A stretch of DNA of 64,000 nucleotides from Sorangium cellulosum So ce56 (GCF_000067165.1 NC_010162.1:3032501-3096500); one strand, 5' to 3'. Numbered from the stretch's first letter, positions 17,418 to 27,006 are shown. Program-made: numbers and translations. Notes: generated by a model from the letters alone, not told the origin.

Positions 17418-17871
17418 GGAGTGCTCCTCTCGTGGTGTTCAACCAGCATCGACCAGGCGATTCGTCCCCGTGATCCAGGAGGCCACCGTCGCGGGTCAAG
17501 CGCAAGAAGGAAGAGCGAGAGGCGCGGGCCCGGAAGCTGTGTGCGAAGGCGTGCGATCAGGGAGAGGATGGGCCGTGGTGCGAGCTCGGCTCACGGAGCG
17601 TGATGTCCTCACCGCAGGCGCTCGTGGGCCGGCCGCGCCTGCGCGGACCGCGCTTCGATTCGCCGGCCGGCAGGCGAGCTGGCTCGCGAACGATCACGGC
17701 CTTGAGCGCAGCGCACGGCCGCAGGCCCTGTCGATAGCAAAAGGCGGTGTGAGAGAAGACGCCTCCGACGTGGGCGATCGTCGCCCAACTCGGCGATGGG
17801 GCCGACGGTGAGCGCTGTTTCGTTGCGCTCGCGAGAGCGCCCTCGATTCGGTGGCGGCCTCGCGCGACAGC
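17418..17871. other. Gap without recognised gene
   Basis: Spacer downstream of the amidase. One stretch (about 17490-17570) reads in one frame as a Lys/Arg/Glu-rich peptide with three cysteines, but no start codon precedes it after the in-frame stop, so I do not call a gene. Confidence 0.5.
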
Positions 17872-19314
17872 TCAGCTCGCGCGGAGCGGCGGCGCCCGCA
17901 GCGGGGCGCTCTCTCGCTCTATCGCGAGCGCGGCGCGCAGCACCAGCGCTTCCTCGAAGTGGCGCCCCACGATCTGCAGCCCGAGCGGCAGGCCGGCGCT
18001 GGTGAGGCCCATCGGCACGCTGATCGCCGGCTGGCGCGTCAGGCTGAAGGGCGCGGCGAAGGAGGGCGGGAGCGCGCCGCCGTCGATCAGGGGCGCGGCC
18101 CCGGCCGACGTCGGCGTCACCAGCAGATCGAAGCGGCGATGGAACACGGCCATGGCCAGGGCCAGCTCCGCGCGCTGCCGCTCCGCCTCGAGGTACGCCA
18201 CCGCGCTCAGCGCCTCTCCCTGGGCTGCCGCGCTCTGGACCGCCGGATCGAGCAGCGCGCGCTGCTCCGGCCCGAGCTCCCGCACCGTGTGCGCGGCGCG
18301 CGCCGCGAACAGCGTCCGCAGCACGCCCCCCGGGTCCGCGAACGGCGGCGCCACCTCCTCCACCTCGGCGCCGAGACGTCGCAGGAGCGCGACCGCCGCG
18401 TCGAAGCAAGCCCGCGTATCACCCGGCAGATCGACGTACCCCAGCGTGGCGCTCACGCCGACCCGCACGCGGCGCAGGAACCTCGCGTCGAGCGCGCCGG
18501 ACGGGTCGAGCGCGTCGGACGCGCCGGGGGCGTCGACCGCGACGAGCGCGCCCAGGTACAGCGCGTCCTCGCGCGGCGGCGGGGCCCGGAACGGATCGCG
18601 GTCGTCAGGGCCGGAGAGGACCGAGAGGAGCAGCGCCGCGTCGCCGACCGTGCGCGCGATCGGCCCCACGTGCGGGGGCACCCCCACCACGCTCGCGGGG
18701 TGCGCGGGCACGCGGCCGAAGGTCGGCTTGCACCCCACCACCCCGGAGAACGCGCTCGGCACGCGGATCGAGCCGCCGCCGTCCGTTCCGACGGCGAGCG
18801 GCCCAAAGCCGGCCGCCACCGCGGTGACGGCGCCGGCGCTGCTGCCGCCCGGCGTGCGCCGCGGGTCCCACGCGTTGCGCGTGATCCCCGTCAGCGGGCT
18901 GTCGCCGAGGCCCTTCAGCCCGAACTCGGACGTCGTCGTCTTCCCGAAGAGCACCGCACCGTGCTCCCGCAGCCGGGCGACGGCGGGCGCGTCCTCCGTC
19001 CAGGGGCCGGCCGCGTCCACGGTGCGCGAGCCCCGCCGGGTCGGCCAGCCGCGCGTGAGCAGGAGGTCCTTCACCGAGACAGGCACCCCGTCCAGGCGCC
19101 CCACCGGCTCGCCCCGAGCCCAGCGCGCCTCGGACGCCCGCGCGGCCTCGAGGGCCCGCTCCTCGTCGAGGAGCGCGAACGCGTTGAGCGGCGCTCCGTG
19201 GCGCTCCACATGGGCGAGGACGGCGCGGAGCGCCTCGACGGGGGAAGCGCTCCGGGAGCGATAGAGCGCGAGGAGCTCGACGGCGGTGGCTTGCACGAGC
19301 AAGGCGGGCGGCAT
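17872..19314 (-). CDS. Amidase signature family enzyme
   Basis: 480 residues. The Ser-cisSer-Lys triad is visible: Lys in VPVSVKDLLL (about 78), cis-Ser in TPGGSSAGAVTAVAAG (about 155-158) and nucleophilic Ser in GTDGGGSIRVPSAFSGVVGCKPT (about 181). Length fits GatA-like and broad-specificity amidases. There is no GatB/GatC neighbour and the gene stands alone, so it is more likely a catabolic or detoxifying amidase than a tRNA amidotransferase subunit. The ATG has no strong ribosome site; a 9-bp tandem repeat lies 32 bases upstream in what should be its promoter region. Confidence 0.9.
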   Translation of the reverse strand: MPPALLVQATAVELLALYRSRSASPVEALRAVLAHVERHGAPLNAFALLDEERALEAARASEARWARGEPVGRLDGVPVSVKDLLLTRGWPTRRGSRTVDAAGPWTEDAPAVARLREHGAVLFGKTTTSEFGLKGLGDSPLTGITRNAWDPRRTPGGSSAGAVTAVAAGFGPLAVGTDGGGSIRVPSAFSGVVGCKPTFGRVPAHPASVVGVPPHVGPIARTVGDAALLLSVLSGPDDRDPFRAPPPREDALYLGALVAVDAPGASDALDPSGALDARFLRRVRVGVSATLGYVDLPGDTRACFDAAVALLRRLGAEVEEVAPPFADPGGVLRTLFAARAAHTVRELGPEQRALLDPAVQSAAAQGEALSAVAYLEAERQRAELALAMAVFHRRFDLLVTPTSAGAAPLIDGGALPPSFAAPFSLTRQPAISVPMGLTSAGLPLGLQIVGRHFEEALVLRAALAIERESAPLRAPPLRAS

Positions 19315-19345
19315 GTGTCCACTATAACGGATGGTGTGTCCTTTG

Positions 19346-19410
19346 CAACGGATGCGACGGATGCAACGGATGCGACGGATGCGACGGATGCGACGGATGC
19401 GACGGACGCG
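19346..19410. repeat. 9-bp tandem repeat (about seven copies) upstream of the amidase gene
   Basis: Head-to-tail copies of ACGGATGCG, with single-base variants (ACGGATGCA; last copy ACGGACGCG), run through 19346-19410. The array starts 32 bases upstream of the amidase start codon. The unit is a multiple of three, so in all six frames it reads as a simple tripeptide repeat. It looks like a slippage-prone microsatellite in a promoter or leader. Confidence 0.9.
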
Positions 19411-19939
19411 CGCGTTCGCCTCGGTGTTCCCGCCATGGTCGTTGTCGCGTGGATGGGCCGTGCATCACAGCCGACTGCGACGCCGGGCTCAGATCGAGCT
19501 CAGCCGCGACTACGCGGTCGCATCCACGGGAAGCATAAAGGCTTGCGCTCCGGGGGCCGGCGAGGCCGTGCTCGCCAAGGGGGCACAGGGGAACATAGGC
19601 GCGTTCGTGGGATTTTTCCCCTCGAGTGTTGAGACGCTGTTCATGATCGCCTGCGCTTTGAATCCATCAGCTCAGTGCAGGCCCCACCCGCGTAGGTGCC
19701 CCGAGCTCGCGCAAAATCCGTTTTGACCGACTTCCTCTGGACGCTCGCGCCCATCGAGGCACTCGCTTTGCGGCGTTATCCCCCGACGAGCTCGCTTCTT
19801 TTGAGCACCCGGCCAGCCCGGATCGTCGCCAGGCGGACGCGGCGTCGATCCAGGGACGAACTTCGGGAACGATGCTGTACCAGGATGGGTCGACGTGGGC
19901 GCGACGAGGTGGTAGGCGTACGAGCCCCAGGCGTGCAAC
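19411..19939. other. Gap without recognised gene
   Basis: Spacer between the divergent amidase and MEDS genes. A 131-codon open frame starts at 19331 and runs through the 9-bp array, but it has no ribosome site and its composition follows the repeat, so I do not call it. Confidence 0.5.
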
Positions 19940-20593
19940 ATGGCGCCGACACGTACGCGAAAAGTGAGTCTCTGCGGCAAGGAGCTGCATGGCCTGCAGC
20001 ACATCTGCGCGTTCTTTGATTCGCGCAAGGAAATGTACGAGGTCCTCAATCCGTACTTCCAGGAAGGAATCGATACAGGCGACGAGGTGGTGACGATCCT
20101 CGAGTCGAGCGTGCATGACGACCATGTGAATCGGATGCAAAAGGGCGGCGTGCCCGTGCAGGAAGCGATGGAGCGTGGCCAGCTCAAGGTCGTGCCTTCC
20201 GAGCAGACGTACCTCCAGGACAACGTGTTCGTCGCGGACCGCATGTTCTCGACCCTCGAGGGCGTGCTCAAGGGCGCAGCCGAAGGCGAGTTCAAGTCCG
20301 TTCGCACTTGCGGCGACATGGAATGGGCGCTGAAGAACCTGCCGGGCACCGAGGACCTGATGGTCTATGAAGCGAAGGTGAACACGCTGGCGCCCAAGCA
20401 CGACTGCACGCTTCTTTGCTGCTACGACGTCAATCGCTTCAGCGGCCGGGTGATCGCCGATGTGCTCGCCACGCACTCGCACGTGATCATCGGCGGCCAC
20501 GTGCACGAGAACCCGTACTACCTCGACCCGGTGACGTTCCTGAAGAAGCTCGCGCTGCGGCGGGCGCCGGTGTCTCTCGCGAACGAGGCCTGA
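19940..20593 (+). CDS. MEDS-domain sensory protein (DcmR-like)
   Basis: 217 residues matching the MEDS (PF14417) layout: an early HICAFFDSRKEMYEVLNPYFQEGIDTGDEVVTIL segment (about 21-54), a central helical part with VFADRMFSTLEGVLKGA (about 98-113) and a strand GDMEWALK, ending with the CCYDVNRFSG...VIADVLATHSHVIIGG core (about 160-193). MEDS domains are thought to bind small ligands and are found in methanogen/methylotroph regulators and in anti-sigma contexts. Here no DNA-binding or kinase domain is attached. Single gene with no obvious partner. Confidence 0.85.
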   Translation: MAPTRTRKVSLCGKELHGLQHICAFFDSRKEMYEVLNPYFQEGIDTGDEVVTILESSVHDDHVNRMQKGGVPVQEAMERGQLKVVPSEQTYLQDNVFVADRMFSTLEGVLKGAAEGEFKSVRTCGDMEWALKNLPGTEDLMVYEAKVNTLAPKHDCTLLCCYDVNRFSGRVIADVLATHSHVIIGGHVHENPYYLDPVTFLKKLALRRAPVSLANEA

Positions 20594-20631
20594 CCCTCAC
20601 GCCTTCGGCTGGTCCGCGTCCCTCCGAGAGG

Positions 20632-21723
20632 TCAGGGGGGCGGAGCGCTCTCCTGAACGACGTCGGCCGCCTGCCCTGCTTCGCGCACCGCCCAGCCGAT
20701 CGCTGGGCGCAGCGCGAGCCCCTGCTCGTCCTGGGCGACGCCGACGAAGCCGGCGAGGAGCTCCATCGCATACGTCGATCCAAGGTAATGCCACACGAAG
20801 GGCACGGTCGAGATCCCGGAAGGGATCGAGTACCATGCTGTGCCCCAGTCCTCCTCGTCCTTGTCGCGGTGTGTCTTCGTCCACCGGTCCACATCAGCGT
20901 TCCGCTGGAAGGACTCCTTTTCGGTGCGCTCCCTGAGGTAGGGAAAGAGCACGTTGATCCACCCGCTGACACGAGGCCCCCCCGACCAGTCGAGCTTCTT
21001 GAACAACGCCTCCCAGAAGCTCGTGTCGACGCGGCCGCCGGCAGCGGCGACGAACTGGTCGAGGACGGGATCGAGCGCTCGTGTCCACCACGATAGCTCG
21101 TACTCCTCGAGCGCCCTGGCGCGGCGGCGGATCGACATCCAGTCATCTCGGGTGCCCTCGAGGGTGATCTCGGGGATACCGCACGCCGTCTCGAACTCAT
21201 ACTTGAAGTAACGTTGAAGCGCGTCCATGAGGACGATCTCCGAGGCGGCGCGCTCGCAAGGGCCGGTGGTCGAGAAGTCGCACACCACGAGGTCGCGCTG
21301 CTTCCCGATGTGGCTGGCGATCTGATCCGAGAACGCGCCGAAGACCTCTGGCCAGCGGTTGTCAGGGGCCCCCTTGACGAAATCGTCTCGGACGACCCGG
21401 AGCATCTGCTGACCCTCGTGTCTCACGAACTTGCCGCGCAGCCGCTCGGCGTTTGCCTTGACGTGGAGGGCAAGACCCTGGGCGATGCACAGCCAGATGG
21501 CGTCCGGCGTGAGGACCAGGGGATAATGGCAGGCGTACGCCCTGTGGACGGTGTTCAGGAGCCCGTGCTCCTCGGCGGGGAGGAACGGCCATGGGTTGCT
21601 GCCCCACGCCTCGACCGCCCGGCCGTGGAGCCGCCGCGTCGAGCTCGCGCCTTCGATTCCGGTCGGCATCTCGAGCCGGGCCGTCGTTCGCCTGACGTTC
21701 GATACTGCGAAGGTGATCGCCAT
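20632..21723 (-). CDS. DUF4419 protein
   Basis: 363 residues; ATG 21723 has GGGGA upstream. The segment HGLLNTVHRAYACHYPLVLTPDAIWLCIAQGLALHV (about 53-88) and FKYEFETACGIPEITLEGTRDDW (about 171-193), with SGWINVLFPYL further on, match the DUF4419 (PF14388) family, found in bacteria and fungi with no known activity. No signal peptide or catalytic motif recognised. It is convergent with the MEDS gene. Confidence 0.85.
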   Translation of the reverse strand: MAITFAVSNVRRTTARLEMPTGIEGASSTRRLHGRAVEAWGSNPWPFLPAEEHGLLNTVHRAYACHYPLVLTPDAIWLCIAQGLALHVKANAERLRGKFVRHEGQQMLRVVRDDFVKGAPDNRWPEVFGAFSDQIASHIGKQRDLVVCDFSTTGPCERAASEIVLMDALQRYFKYEFETACGIPEITLEGTRDDWMSIRRRARALEEYELSWWTRALDPVLDQFVAAAGGRVDTSFWEALFKKLDWSGGPRVSGWINVLFPYLRERTEKESFQRNADVDRWTKTHRDKDEEDWGTAWYSIPSGISTVPFVWHYLGSTYAMELLAGFVGVAQDEQGLALRPAIGWAVREAGQAADVVQESAPPP

Positions 21724-21946
21724 GGGTCCCCGTTCTCCTCGGCGCGGGAACGTATCACCTCTCCGGCGGTGCGCGCCCTCCCGCCAACCTTGGCGCTCGC
21801 TCTACGCGATATCGGAAGCTGAGCGCGAGCTCGCCCTGCAAAGAAGCACGGCTTCCGCTGCGTCACGCCCGATCTGCTCGGGGCCGCGCCGGCAGCCACG
21901 ACGAGGGGCTCTTTCGCCGCTCGCTCCGCGTGGTATACCGCCGGGC

Positions 21947-22900
21947 GTGGGACGCTTCGATCATCTCGCCACCACGCCCGCGCGCGGCGCGGCCGACGTC
22001 CTCAAGTGGAAGCTCGGCGCCCGCGAGAAGGCCGTCGCCGACGGGTTCGTCACGCCGCACCGCACGTACGACCGCTCGCTCGTCGAGAGCGGCCGCGCCT
22101 CGCTCACGTGGATTGGCCACGCGTCGTTCCTGCTGGTGCTGGGCGGCCTGCGCATCCTGATCGATCCCATCCTCGCGACAGGCCTCGGCACCACGAAGCG
22201 GCTCGCCCCGGCGGGCATCCCGATCGAGGACCTCACCGAGATCGATCTCGTCTTGATCACGCACAACCACCGCGATCACCTCGACACGCCGACGCTGTCG
22301 CGCATCCTCGCGGCGCACGCCGTGCACCCGGGCAAGCTCGGCAAAAAGAACGCGCCGCTCCGGCCCCGCTTCGTGGTGCCGCAGGGCAACGGCGCGCTGC
22401 TCGCGAAGCTGGGCGCGGGCGCGATCGACGAGCTCGCGTGGTGGCAGTCTGTCCACGTCGGCCAGGTCGAGATCACGCTCGTGCCCGCGCGGCACTGGTC
22501 GATGCGCATGCCCTGGGACAGGAACGAGGCGCTCTGGGGCGGCTTCGTGATCCGCGGCCCCGAGGGCGCCGCGTACCACTCGGGCGACACCGGCTTCTTC
22601 GACGGCTTCGCCGAGATCGGCGCGCGCAGCGGCGGCTCCATCGACTGGGCCATGTTGCCCATCGGCGCCTACGCCCCGCGCTGGTTCATGGAGCCGCAGC
22701 ACATGGGCCCGGAAGAGGCCGTGCAGGCGTCCGAGCTGCTCGGCGCGCGCACCTTCGTCGCGATGCACTGGGGCACGTACAAGCTCACCGACGAGCCGAC
22801 CGGCGAGCCGCCGGTCCGCGCGCGCGAGGCCTTCCTGAAGGGCCGCGGCGACCTGGAGCGCCTCTGGATCCTCGACGTCGGCGAGACCCGCGGGCTCTGA
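21947..22900 (+). CDS. Metallo-beta-lactamase fold hydrolase (NAPE-PLD/UlaG-like)
   Basis: 317 residues from GTG 21947, which begins the conserved part. LTWIGHASFLLVLGGLRILIDP (about 49-70) is followed by the metal motif THNHRDHLD (about 105-113, HxHxDH), a histidine in PARHWS, an Asp in HSGDTGF and a last His in AMHWGTYKLTDEP. This is the set of zinc ligands of the NAPE-PLD-like branch, which cleaves phosphodiester or lactone substrates. Single gene; the region just after its stop holds a decayed PNPOx fragment on the other strand. Confidence 0.9.
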   Translation: MGRFDHLATTPARGAADVLKWKLGAREKAVADGFVTPHRTYDRSLVESGRASLTWIGHASFLLVLGGLRILIDPILATGLGTTKRLAPAGIPIEDLTEIDLVLITHNHRDHLDTPTLSRILAAHAVHPGKLGKKNAPLRPRFVVPQGNGALLAKLGAGAIDELAWWQSVHVGQVEITLVPARHWSMRMPWDRNEALWGGFVIRGPEGAAYHSGDTGFFDGFAEIGARSGGSIDWAMLPIGAYAPRWFMEPQHMGPEEAVQASELLGARTFVAMHWGTYKLTDEPTGEPPVRAREAFLKGRGDLERLWILDVGETRGL

Positions 22901-22906
22901 GATCAC

Positions 22907-23098
22907 TCACCCTTTGACGGCGGGGGCAGGCCCGGCTGGCCGTCGATGCTCGTCGTGTTCTTCTCCAGCCGATAGCGCGAGAGGCCCTCCGGCCCCTAGC
23001 GCTCCGCCCACTTCGATGGTCTCGACGCCGCTGCCGGTCAGGTCGAGGTTGGCCACCGTCCGCGGGTCGAGCACGCGGAAGGTGTCGTGCCCCTTCAC
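22907..23098 (-). pseudogene. Collapsed second copy of the PNPOx-family gene
   Basis: Both ends match the intact gene at 33878-34438: the upstream part reads KGHDTFRVLDPRTVANLDLTGSG and the downstream part continues into the PLALS...EKNT-type tail in a shifted frame. The middle is missing: the DNA jumps from the equivalent of about 34240 directly to that of about 33985 at a shared CGA, removing roughly 250 bases. The gene's N-terminal third and start codon are also gone; upstream the match breaks at CCCCTTC. It is non-functional. Confidence 0.75.
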
Positions 23099-23184
23099 TC
23101 CACAGCCTGCGGGGCTCGGTCACGGGATTGGGAACCCGCGGAGCGGCGCGGCACTGCCGTTGCCGCGCCGCGATCGGCCGCCAG

Positions 23185-24489
23185 CTATGTGATGAGCGGA
23201 CCTCGACACCAGTCAGCGCGGCCGACAGACGTCACGTTCATGCCGATCGCCCGGGCAATGCTGACATAAACGTCGTTGTGATTGCGCCCACCGGCGTCGA
23301 GCAGGCGCCCGGTCGTCCAGGCACCTCCACAGCTGCCGGCAACCACGAAAGGTGCGTGTTGGGGCGGGTGGTCGGTCTCGGCGAAGTTCTGGCCGGAGCC
23401 CAACTGGCTGCTGCCGTTCTGGGTGCAAAGAACCGCTGCGGTGTTGTCGAGCACCGAGAACTCGCCGTCGGAAAGGCCTTTCAGCTTCTCGATGAAATAG
23501 CGGAACTCCCCCGCGAAATAGGCCTGGAGCCGAGTGATTTGTTGTCCAGGAGCGCCGTCCGGATCGCCGTGTGAGACGGAGTGCCAGGCTGAGATATCGA
23601 TGTCACCGAACTTGACGGCTTCGTTGTTCTCGCCGCCGCCCCACATCATGGTCGCCACGCGAGTGATGTTGCAGGCGAAAGCCATCGCCATGATGTCGAG
23701 ATACAGCCGGCTGTGCTCCGGCATGTCGTTCATCATGGTGTCCTTGCTGAGCAGCGTCGACCCGATCTGCTTGCACGAGTTCTCTGTGGGGATGCTGCCG
23801 CCGACATCGCGTTCGAGCGTGCGCAGCGACTCGAGGTAGAAGTCCATCTTGGCGGCTTCCTCCGGCCCGAGCCGCCCGCGGAAGGACCGGACATCGTCCT
23901 TGATGAAGTCGAGCACGCTCTGACGGCGGAGCAGTGCCTGCTCGGCGGCGTTCGGCGTGTTCATGGACATGCCGCCCCCGCTGATGCGGTCGGCGATGCG
24001 CTGATACGCAGCCAGCGGGTTTTTCACGCTGGGGATGAACCTGCCATCGACCTGAGACAGTCCGGGGATGACGCCGCCGTCGCCGGACGTCTGACCGACC
24101 GCGATCTCCAGCGATGCCAGGGGCGTCGTGTCCTTGAGGAACCTGGCGAACTCCTGGTCGATGCTGGTCCGCGCGCCGAGGCCGAACACCGAAAACGACG
24201 CCGAGCGGTGCGCGTTACCGCCGTCGCGTTTGAGCGTCAGGTTCTTGAACACCAGGATGTCGTCGCGCACCGCTTCGAGCGGCGCCATGTGCGGCTTGAG
24301 CACGAAATTTCTTTCGCCGCCGGTCGGCTCCGATTGATACTGAGAGCCATTTGCGTAGCCGAACATGGCGACGCGCGTGATTCGCGGAACGGTTTGTGCG
24401 TAGAGGTTGTCGGCCAGCCCAGAACAGAAGAGCGTTCCGTAACCGAGGCCACGAAGCATCGTACGCCGGGAAAATTTTACGTTGCGCAT
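23185..24489 (-). CDS. DUF1552 protein, Tat-type signal
   Basis: 434 residues, ATG 24489 with AGGAG upstream. N-terminal SRRTMLRGLGYGTLFCSGL resembles a twin-arginine signal, so it is probably exported folded. The body matches DUF1552 (PF07586), a family related to the sulfatase/DUF1501 fold and almost always encoded beside DUF1592 proteins in Planctomycetes, Verrucomicrobia and myxobacteria: MFGYANGSQYQSEP near the start, FSVFGLGARTSIDQEFARFL (about 99-118), and AWHSVSHGDPDGAPG (about 300). It starts 9 bases after the DUF1592 gene stop, so the two form an operon. Biochemical role not established. Confidence 0.9.
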   Translation of the reverse strand: MRNVKFSRRTMLRGLGYGTLFCSGLADNLYAQTVPRITRVAMFGYANGSQYQSEPTGGERNFVLKPHMAPLEAVRDDILVFKNLTLKRDGGNAHRSASFSVFGLGARTSIDQEFARFLKDTTPLASLEIAVGQTSGDGGVIPGLSQVDGRFIPSVKNPLAAYQRIADRISGGGMSMNTPNAAEQALLRRQSVLDFIKDDVRSFRGRLGPEEAAKMDFYLESLRTLERDVGGSIPTENSCKQIGSTLLSKDTMMNDMPEHSRLYLDIMAMAFACNITRVATMMWGGGENNEAVKFGDIDISAWHSVSHGDPDGAPGQQITRLQAYFAGEFRYFIEKLKGLSDGEFSVLDNTAAVLCTQNGSSQLGSGQNFAETDHPPQHAPFVVAGSCGGAWTTGRLLDAGGRNHNDVYVSIARAIGMNVTSVGRADWCRGPLIT

Positions 24490-24498
24490 GGCGAACTC

Positions 24499-26199
24499 CT
24501 AGTTCCTCCGGTCGATGAAGCTGGGCGACGCGATCACGCCCAGCACCAATTGATCAATCGCGTGCTGTGAGCGCGCAAATTCGTCCACGAGGCGCTCCTT
24601 CTCACAGGCGTCGAGCTCCGGCAAGTCGTATCCTGAAGCGTAGGCGGCGAACTGCTGGGCGAAGCAGCCGTAGACATCCGGCTTTTGCGCCAGCTCGTCC
24701 ACAAGCTCCACGAAGTTGGAAAACACGATTCCGGGAAGCGCATTCTCCTCGCTCGGCAGCGGCAGGCTGCCGCTTGCATCGATCGGCTGCTCGTGCTCCG
24801 TCGTTCTGTAGCGACCGATAGCATCGTAGTTCTCGAGCGCGAACCCGATTCCATCGAACAGATCGTGACAGACGGCGCAGCCCGGACTCGCATGAATGCC
24901 GAGTCTTTGCCGACCCGTGGCGTCCGGCTCGGCAAAACGGCCGGGATTCGGAATACCGCCGGGCGGCAGCGGCACGCGGTGGCATAGGACCTCTGCGCGG
25001 ACGTAGGAGCCGCGCCCGACGAGGCCCGTATCTTGGCTGTGCGCGTGGCCCCAGAGAAACGGTAGCGAGGTGAAGATGCCTCGGCGTTCCGTCGGATTGA
25101 GCTCGCGACGCACCATGGCGTCGCCGGTCACCCCGCTCAAACCGTAGAGCGGAGCGGTGCGCTCGTTCACGAACGCGTACGTGCCCGTGAACAGCGAGTC
25201 GAAGCGACGATCCGCTCCCTCGTCGAAGAGTACGCTGTTCGTGAACAGGCGCAACTCTTCTTTCAAATCGGCGGTCAGCTCGGGCGTCACCATCGGAAAG
25301 ACGCTGGCCTCTTTCACCGAATTCGAGAGATTCTCGAGCTCCAGCCACTGCTCGAAGAAGTGGTTCATGGCCGGCGCCGCCTTGTCGCGCGCATCGAAGA
25401 GGCGCTTGGCCTGGGTCAAGAGCACTGTACGGTCGCGCAGCTCCCCTTGATCTGCGAGCGCGGTGAGCTCAGCATCCGGCGCGCTATCCCAGAGCAGGTA
25501 CGAGAGCGCCGAAGCGATCTCGTGGTCCGTCAGCGCCGTCACCGCTCCGGTATCCTTCACCGTGCCGAGCTCCGTGCGGTGCAGGCTGTTCGGCGACATG
25601 AACAGCGCCTGCACGACGCTCTTGACGCCTCCGGCAGCACCTTCGCCCTGCGCGGCGGTCTTGGCGAAGAGCGCGCTCAAGGAGGTGACTTCAGTCGTCG
25701 AGAGCGGGCGGCGCCAGAGCTTTTGCCCCGTTTTGGTGACGAAACCGTCCAGGCAAGGGCCAGGAGCCAAGCTGTCGACGTCGCAGGCGATCCCAAACTT
25801 GTCGGGGTTCTGCAGCGCGTGCGCCCCGAGCTCTTCACCGACGGCGAAATATACGTCGGCGAGGAGCGGCGCGATTCGCAGGTCTGAGGCCTGGTTGGCG
25901 AAGCCGTCGAGCCTGGCCTCGTCCGGCAAGTTCGCGAGCGCTGCCGGCTGGATGTCGAACTCGTCGCGCAAGGTGTTGGCAAGCTGGGTGTTGGTCAACC
26001 GCCAGATGCGCGGTTTGGCCAGCGCAGGGGTGGCGCCACACTCGGCCGCCGGCGGCGTCTCGGTCGCCGGCGCCGTCTCGCCCTCGACTCCCAAGACGCC
26101 CGTGCACCCGCTGGCCACGACGATCGCGAGCGGCGCCGCAAGGCCAAACGAGCGGCTCATGAGTGAACGTAGTACACCGATTCGTTTTGCGATTGGCAT
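24499..26199 (-). CDS. DUF1592-type cytochrome-like lipoprotein (DUF1595/1592/1588/1585 domains)
   Basis: 566 residues from ATG 26199; ATG 26160 (M14) would give a more usual lipoprotein signal, SFGLAAPLAIVVASGC. Domain order is readable: RIWRLTNTQLANTLRDEFDI (about 65-84), DHEIASALSYLLWDSAPDAEL (about 226-246), GIFTSLPFLWGHAHSQDTGLVGRGSYVRAEVLC (about 370-402), then CAVCHDLFD (about 436-444), a heme-c CxxCH motif with GFALENYDAIGRYR, and a final DUF1585 region. Such proteins are periplasmic or outer-membrane and paired with DUF1552. A LacI-like promoter lies about 780 bases upstream on the same strand. Confidence 0.9.
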   Translation of the reverse strand: MPIAKRIGVLRSLMSRSFGLAAPLAIVVASGCTGVLGVEGETAPATETPPAAECGATPALAKPRIWRLTNTQLANTLRDEFDIQPAALANLPDEARLDGFANQASDLRIAPLLADVYFAVGEELGAHALQNPDKFGIACDVDSLAPGPCLDGFVTKTGQKLWRRPLSTTEVTSLSALFAKTAAQGEGAAGGVKSVVQALFMSPNSLHRTELGTVKDTGAVTALTDHEIASALSYLLWDSAPDAELTALADQGELRDRTVLLTQAKRLFDARDKAAPAMNHFFEQWLELENLSNSVKEASVFPMVTPELTADLKEELRLFTNSVLFDEGADRRFDSLFTGTYAFVNERTAPLYGLSGVTGDAMVRRELNPTERRGIFTSLPFLWGHAHSQDTGLVGRGSYVRAEVLCHRVPLPPGGIPNPGRFAEPDATGRQRLGIHASPGCAVCHDLFDGIGFALENYDAIGRYRTTEHEQPIDASGSLPLPSEENALPGIVFSNFVELVDELAQKPDVYGCFAQQFAAYASGYDLPELDACEKERLVDEFARSQHAIDQLVLGVIASPSFIDRRN

Positions 26200-26350
26200 G
26201 GAACGCTCTTGCTAGGATGAAATGTTAGAGGAAGCTGGGTGAGGCCAGGAAATCCAAACGCGATCCGAACATCGAGCTCCTTGTCGTTGCGTCTCCGTTG
26301 ATGGTTACAATGGCGGCGTTCGTGATCAAAATCGATGTCGCTCCCGGGGT

Positions 26351-26536
26351 TCAGCGCGAGTCGCCGCGCCACAGCCAGAGCAGCGTCTGCGCGATGACGC
26401 CGCCGTCGCCGTGGCGGGCGTCGCGCGGAGCTTGAACCGTCGCATACCGGTGTTCGGTGTCCCAGCCGACCGGAAGTATCGCGGCTGGAAGACCATGTTG
26501 AAGGAAGGACGCGATGCGACCGCCGTGTGTCGCGTT
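26351..26536 (-). pseudogene. Possible C-terminal remnant of an unidentified protein
   Basis: A 61-codon open stretch between stops with balanced, protein-like composition (segments HGGRIASFLQHGLPAAILP and VIAQTLLWLWRGDSR) but no ATG, GTG or TTG in frame. It differs clearly from the Arg/Pro-rich shadow frames around it. I do not recognise the family; it may equally be chance. Confidence 0.3.
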
Positions 26537-26977
26537 TTACCCTAAGGTGGACCCGAGCGTCCGAGAACAATCACGATTCGCTCGAGGTTTCTCGAGTGGC
26601 CGTGAAGAGCGCCCATTGCAGTATTTCTGCGCCGGGGGTGGATGCGGCAGACTCGGCCGGTTAGCTCACCAGATGAGCCAGGCTCAATCCAGCGAGAGCG
26701 ACGATTTGTCGCTGCATATGAAGGCACGGCAGCCTCGACGATGTTGGTTATGTACGGCTGAAAGCTGAGTGAACCGGCGCGTGTGCGGATCGCAGGTGAG
26801 GTCTCGCGCTCAGAGCGCGGCATGGCGCGAGCGATGCCCCCGCGAACGCGCCGCTGCACGCGTGCTCGACGACCGAACGAACGTACCCGGTGCCGAGATC
26901 GATCCCGATCCCGGGGACGAAGGGCCGGCGCGCACGACGGCCTGTCCAGGGCAAAGCAAAGGACACCCCGAGAAGAT

Positions 26978-27006
26978 ATTGTGAGCGTTCACATTGCCGG
27001 TGTCAA
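26978..27006 (-). promoter_or_regulatory. Promoter with LacI/GalR-like operator, copy 1
   Basis: Read leftward: TTGACA (27006-27001), 17 bases, CACAAT (26983-26978). The palindrome TGTGA-gcgt-TCACA (26980-26993) covers the spacer and -10. The sequence ACCGGCA after the -35 is shared with the other two copies. Next gene leftward is the DUF1592/DUF1552 operon, about 780 bases away. Confidence 0.7.

Noticed and set aside
19346..19410. Possible CRISPR-like array
   Set aside because: Units are contiguous with no spacers, so it is a microsatellite.
19331..19726. 131-codon plus-strand frame through the 9-bp repeat
   Set aside because: Amino-acid pattern is dictated by the repeat; no ribosome site or homology.
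26748..26966. 72-codon minus-strand frame after promoter copy 1 (contains GIGIDLGTG)
   Set aside because: The ATPase-like phrase is isolated; the rest is low-complexity and it starts only a few bases after the predicted transcription start without a ribosome site.
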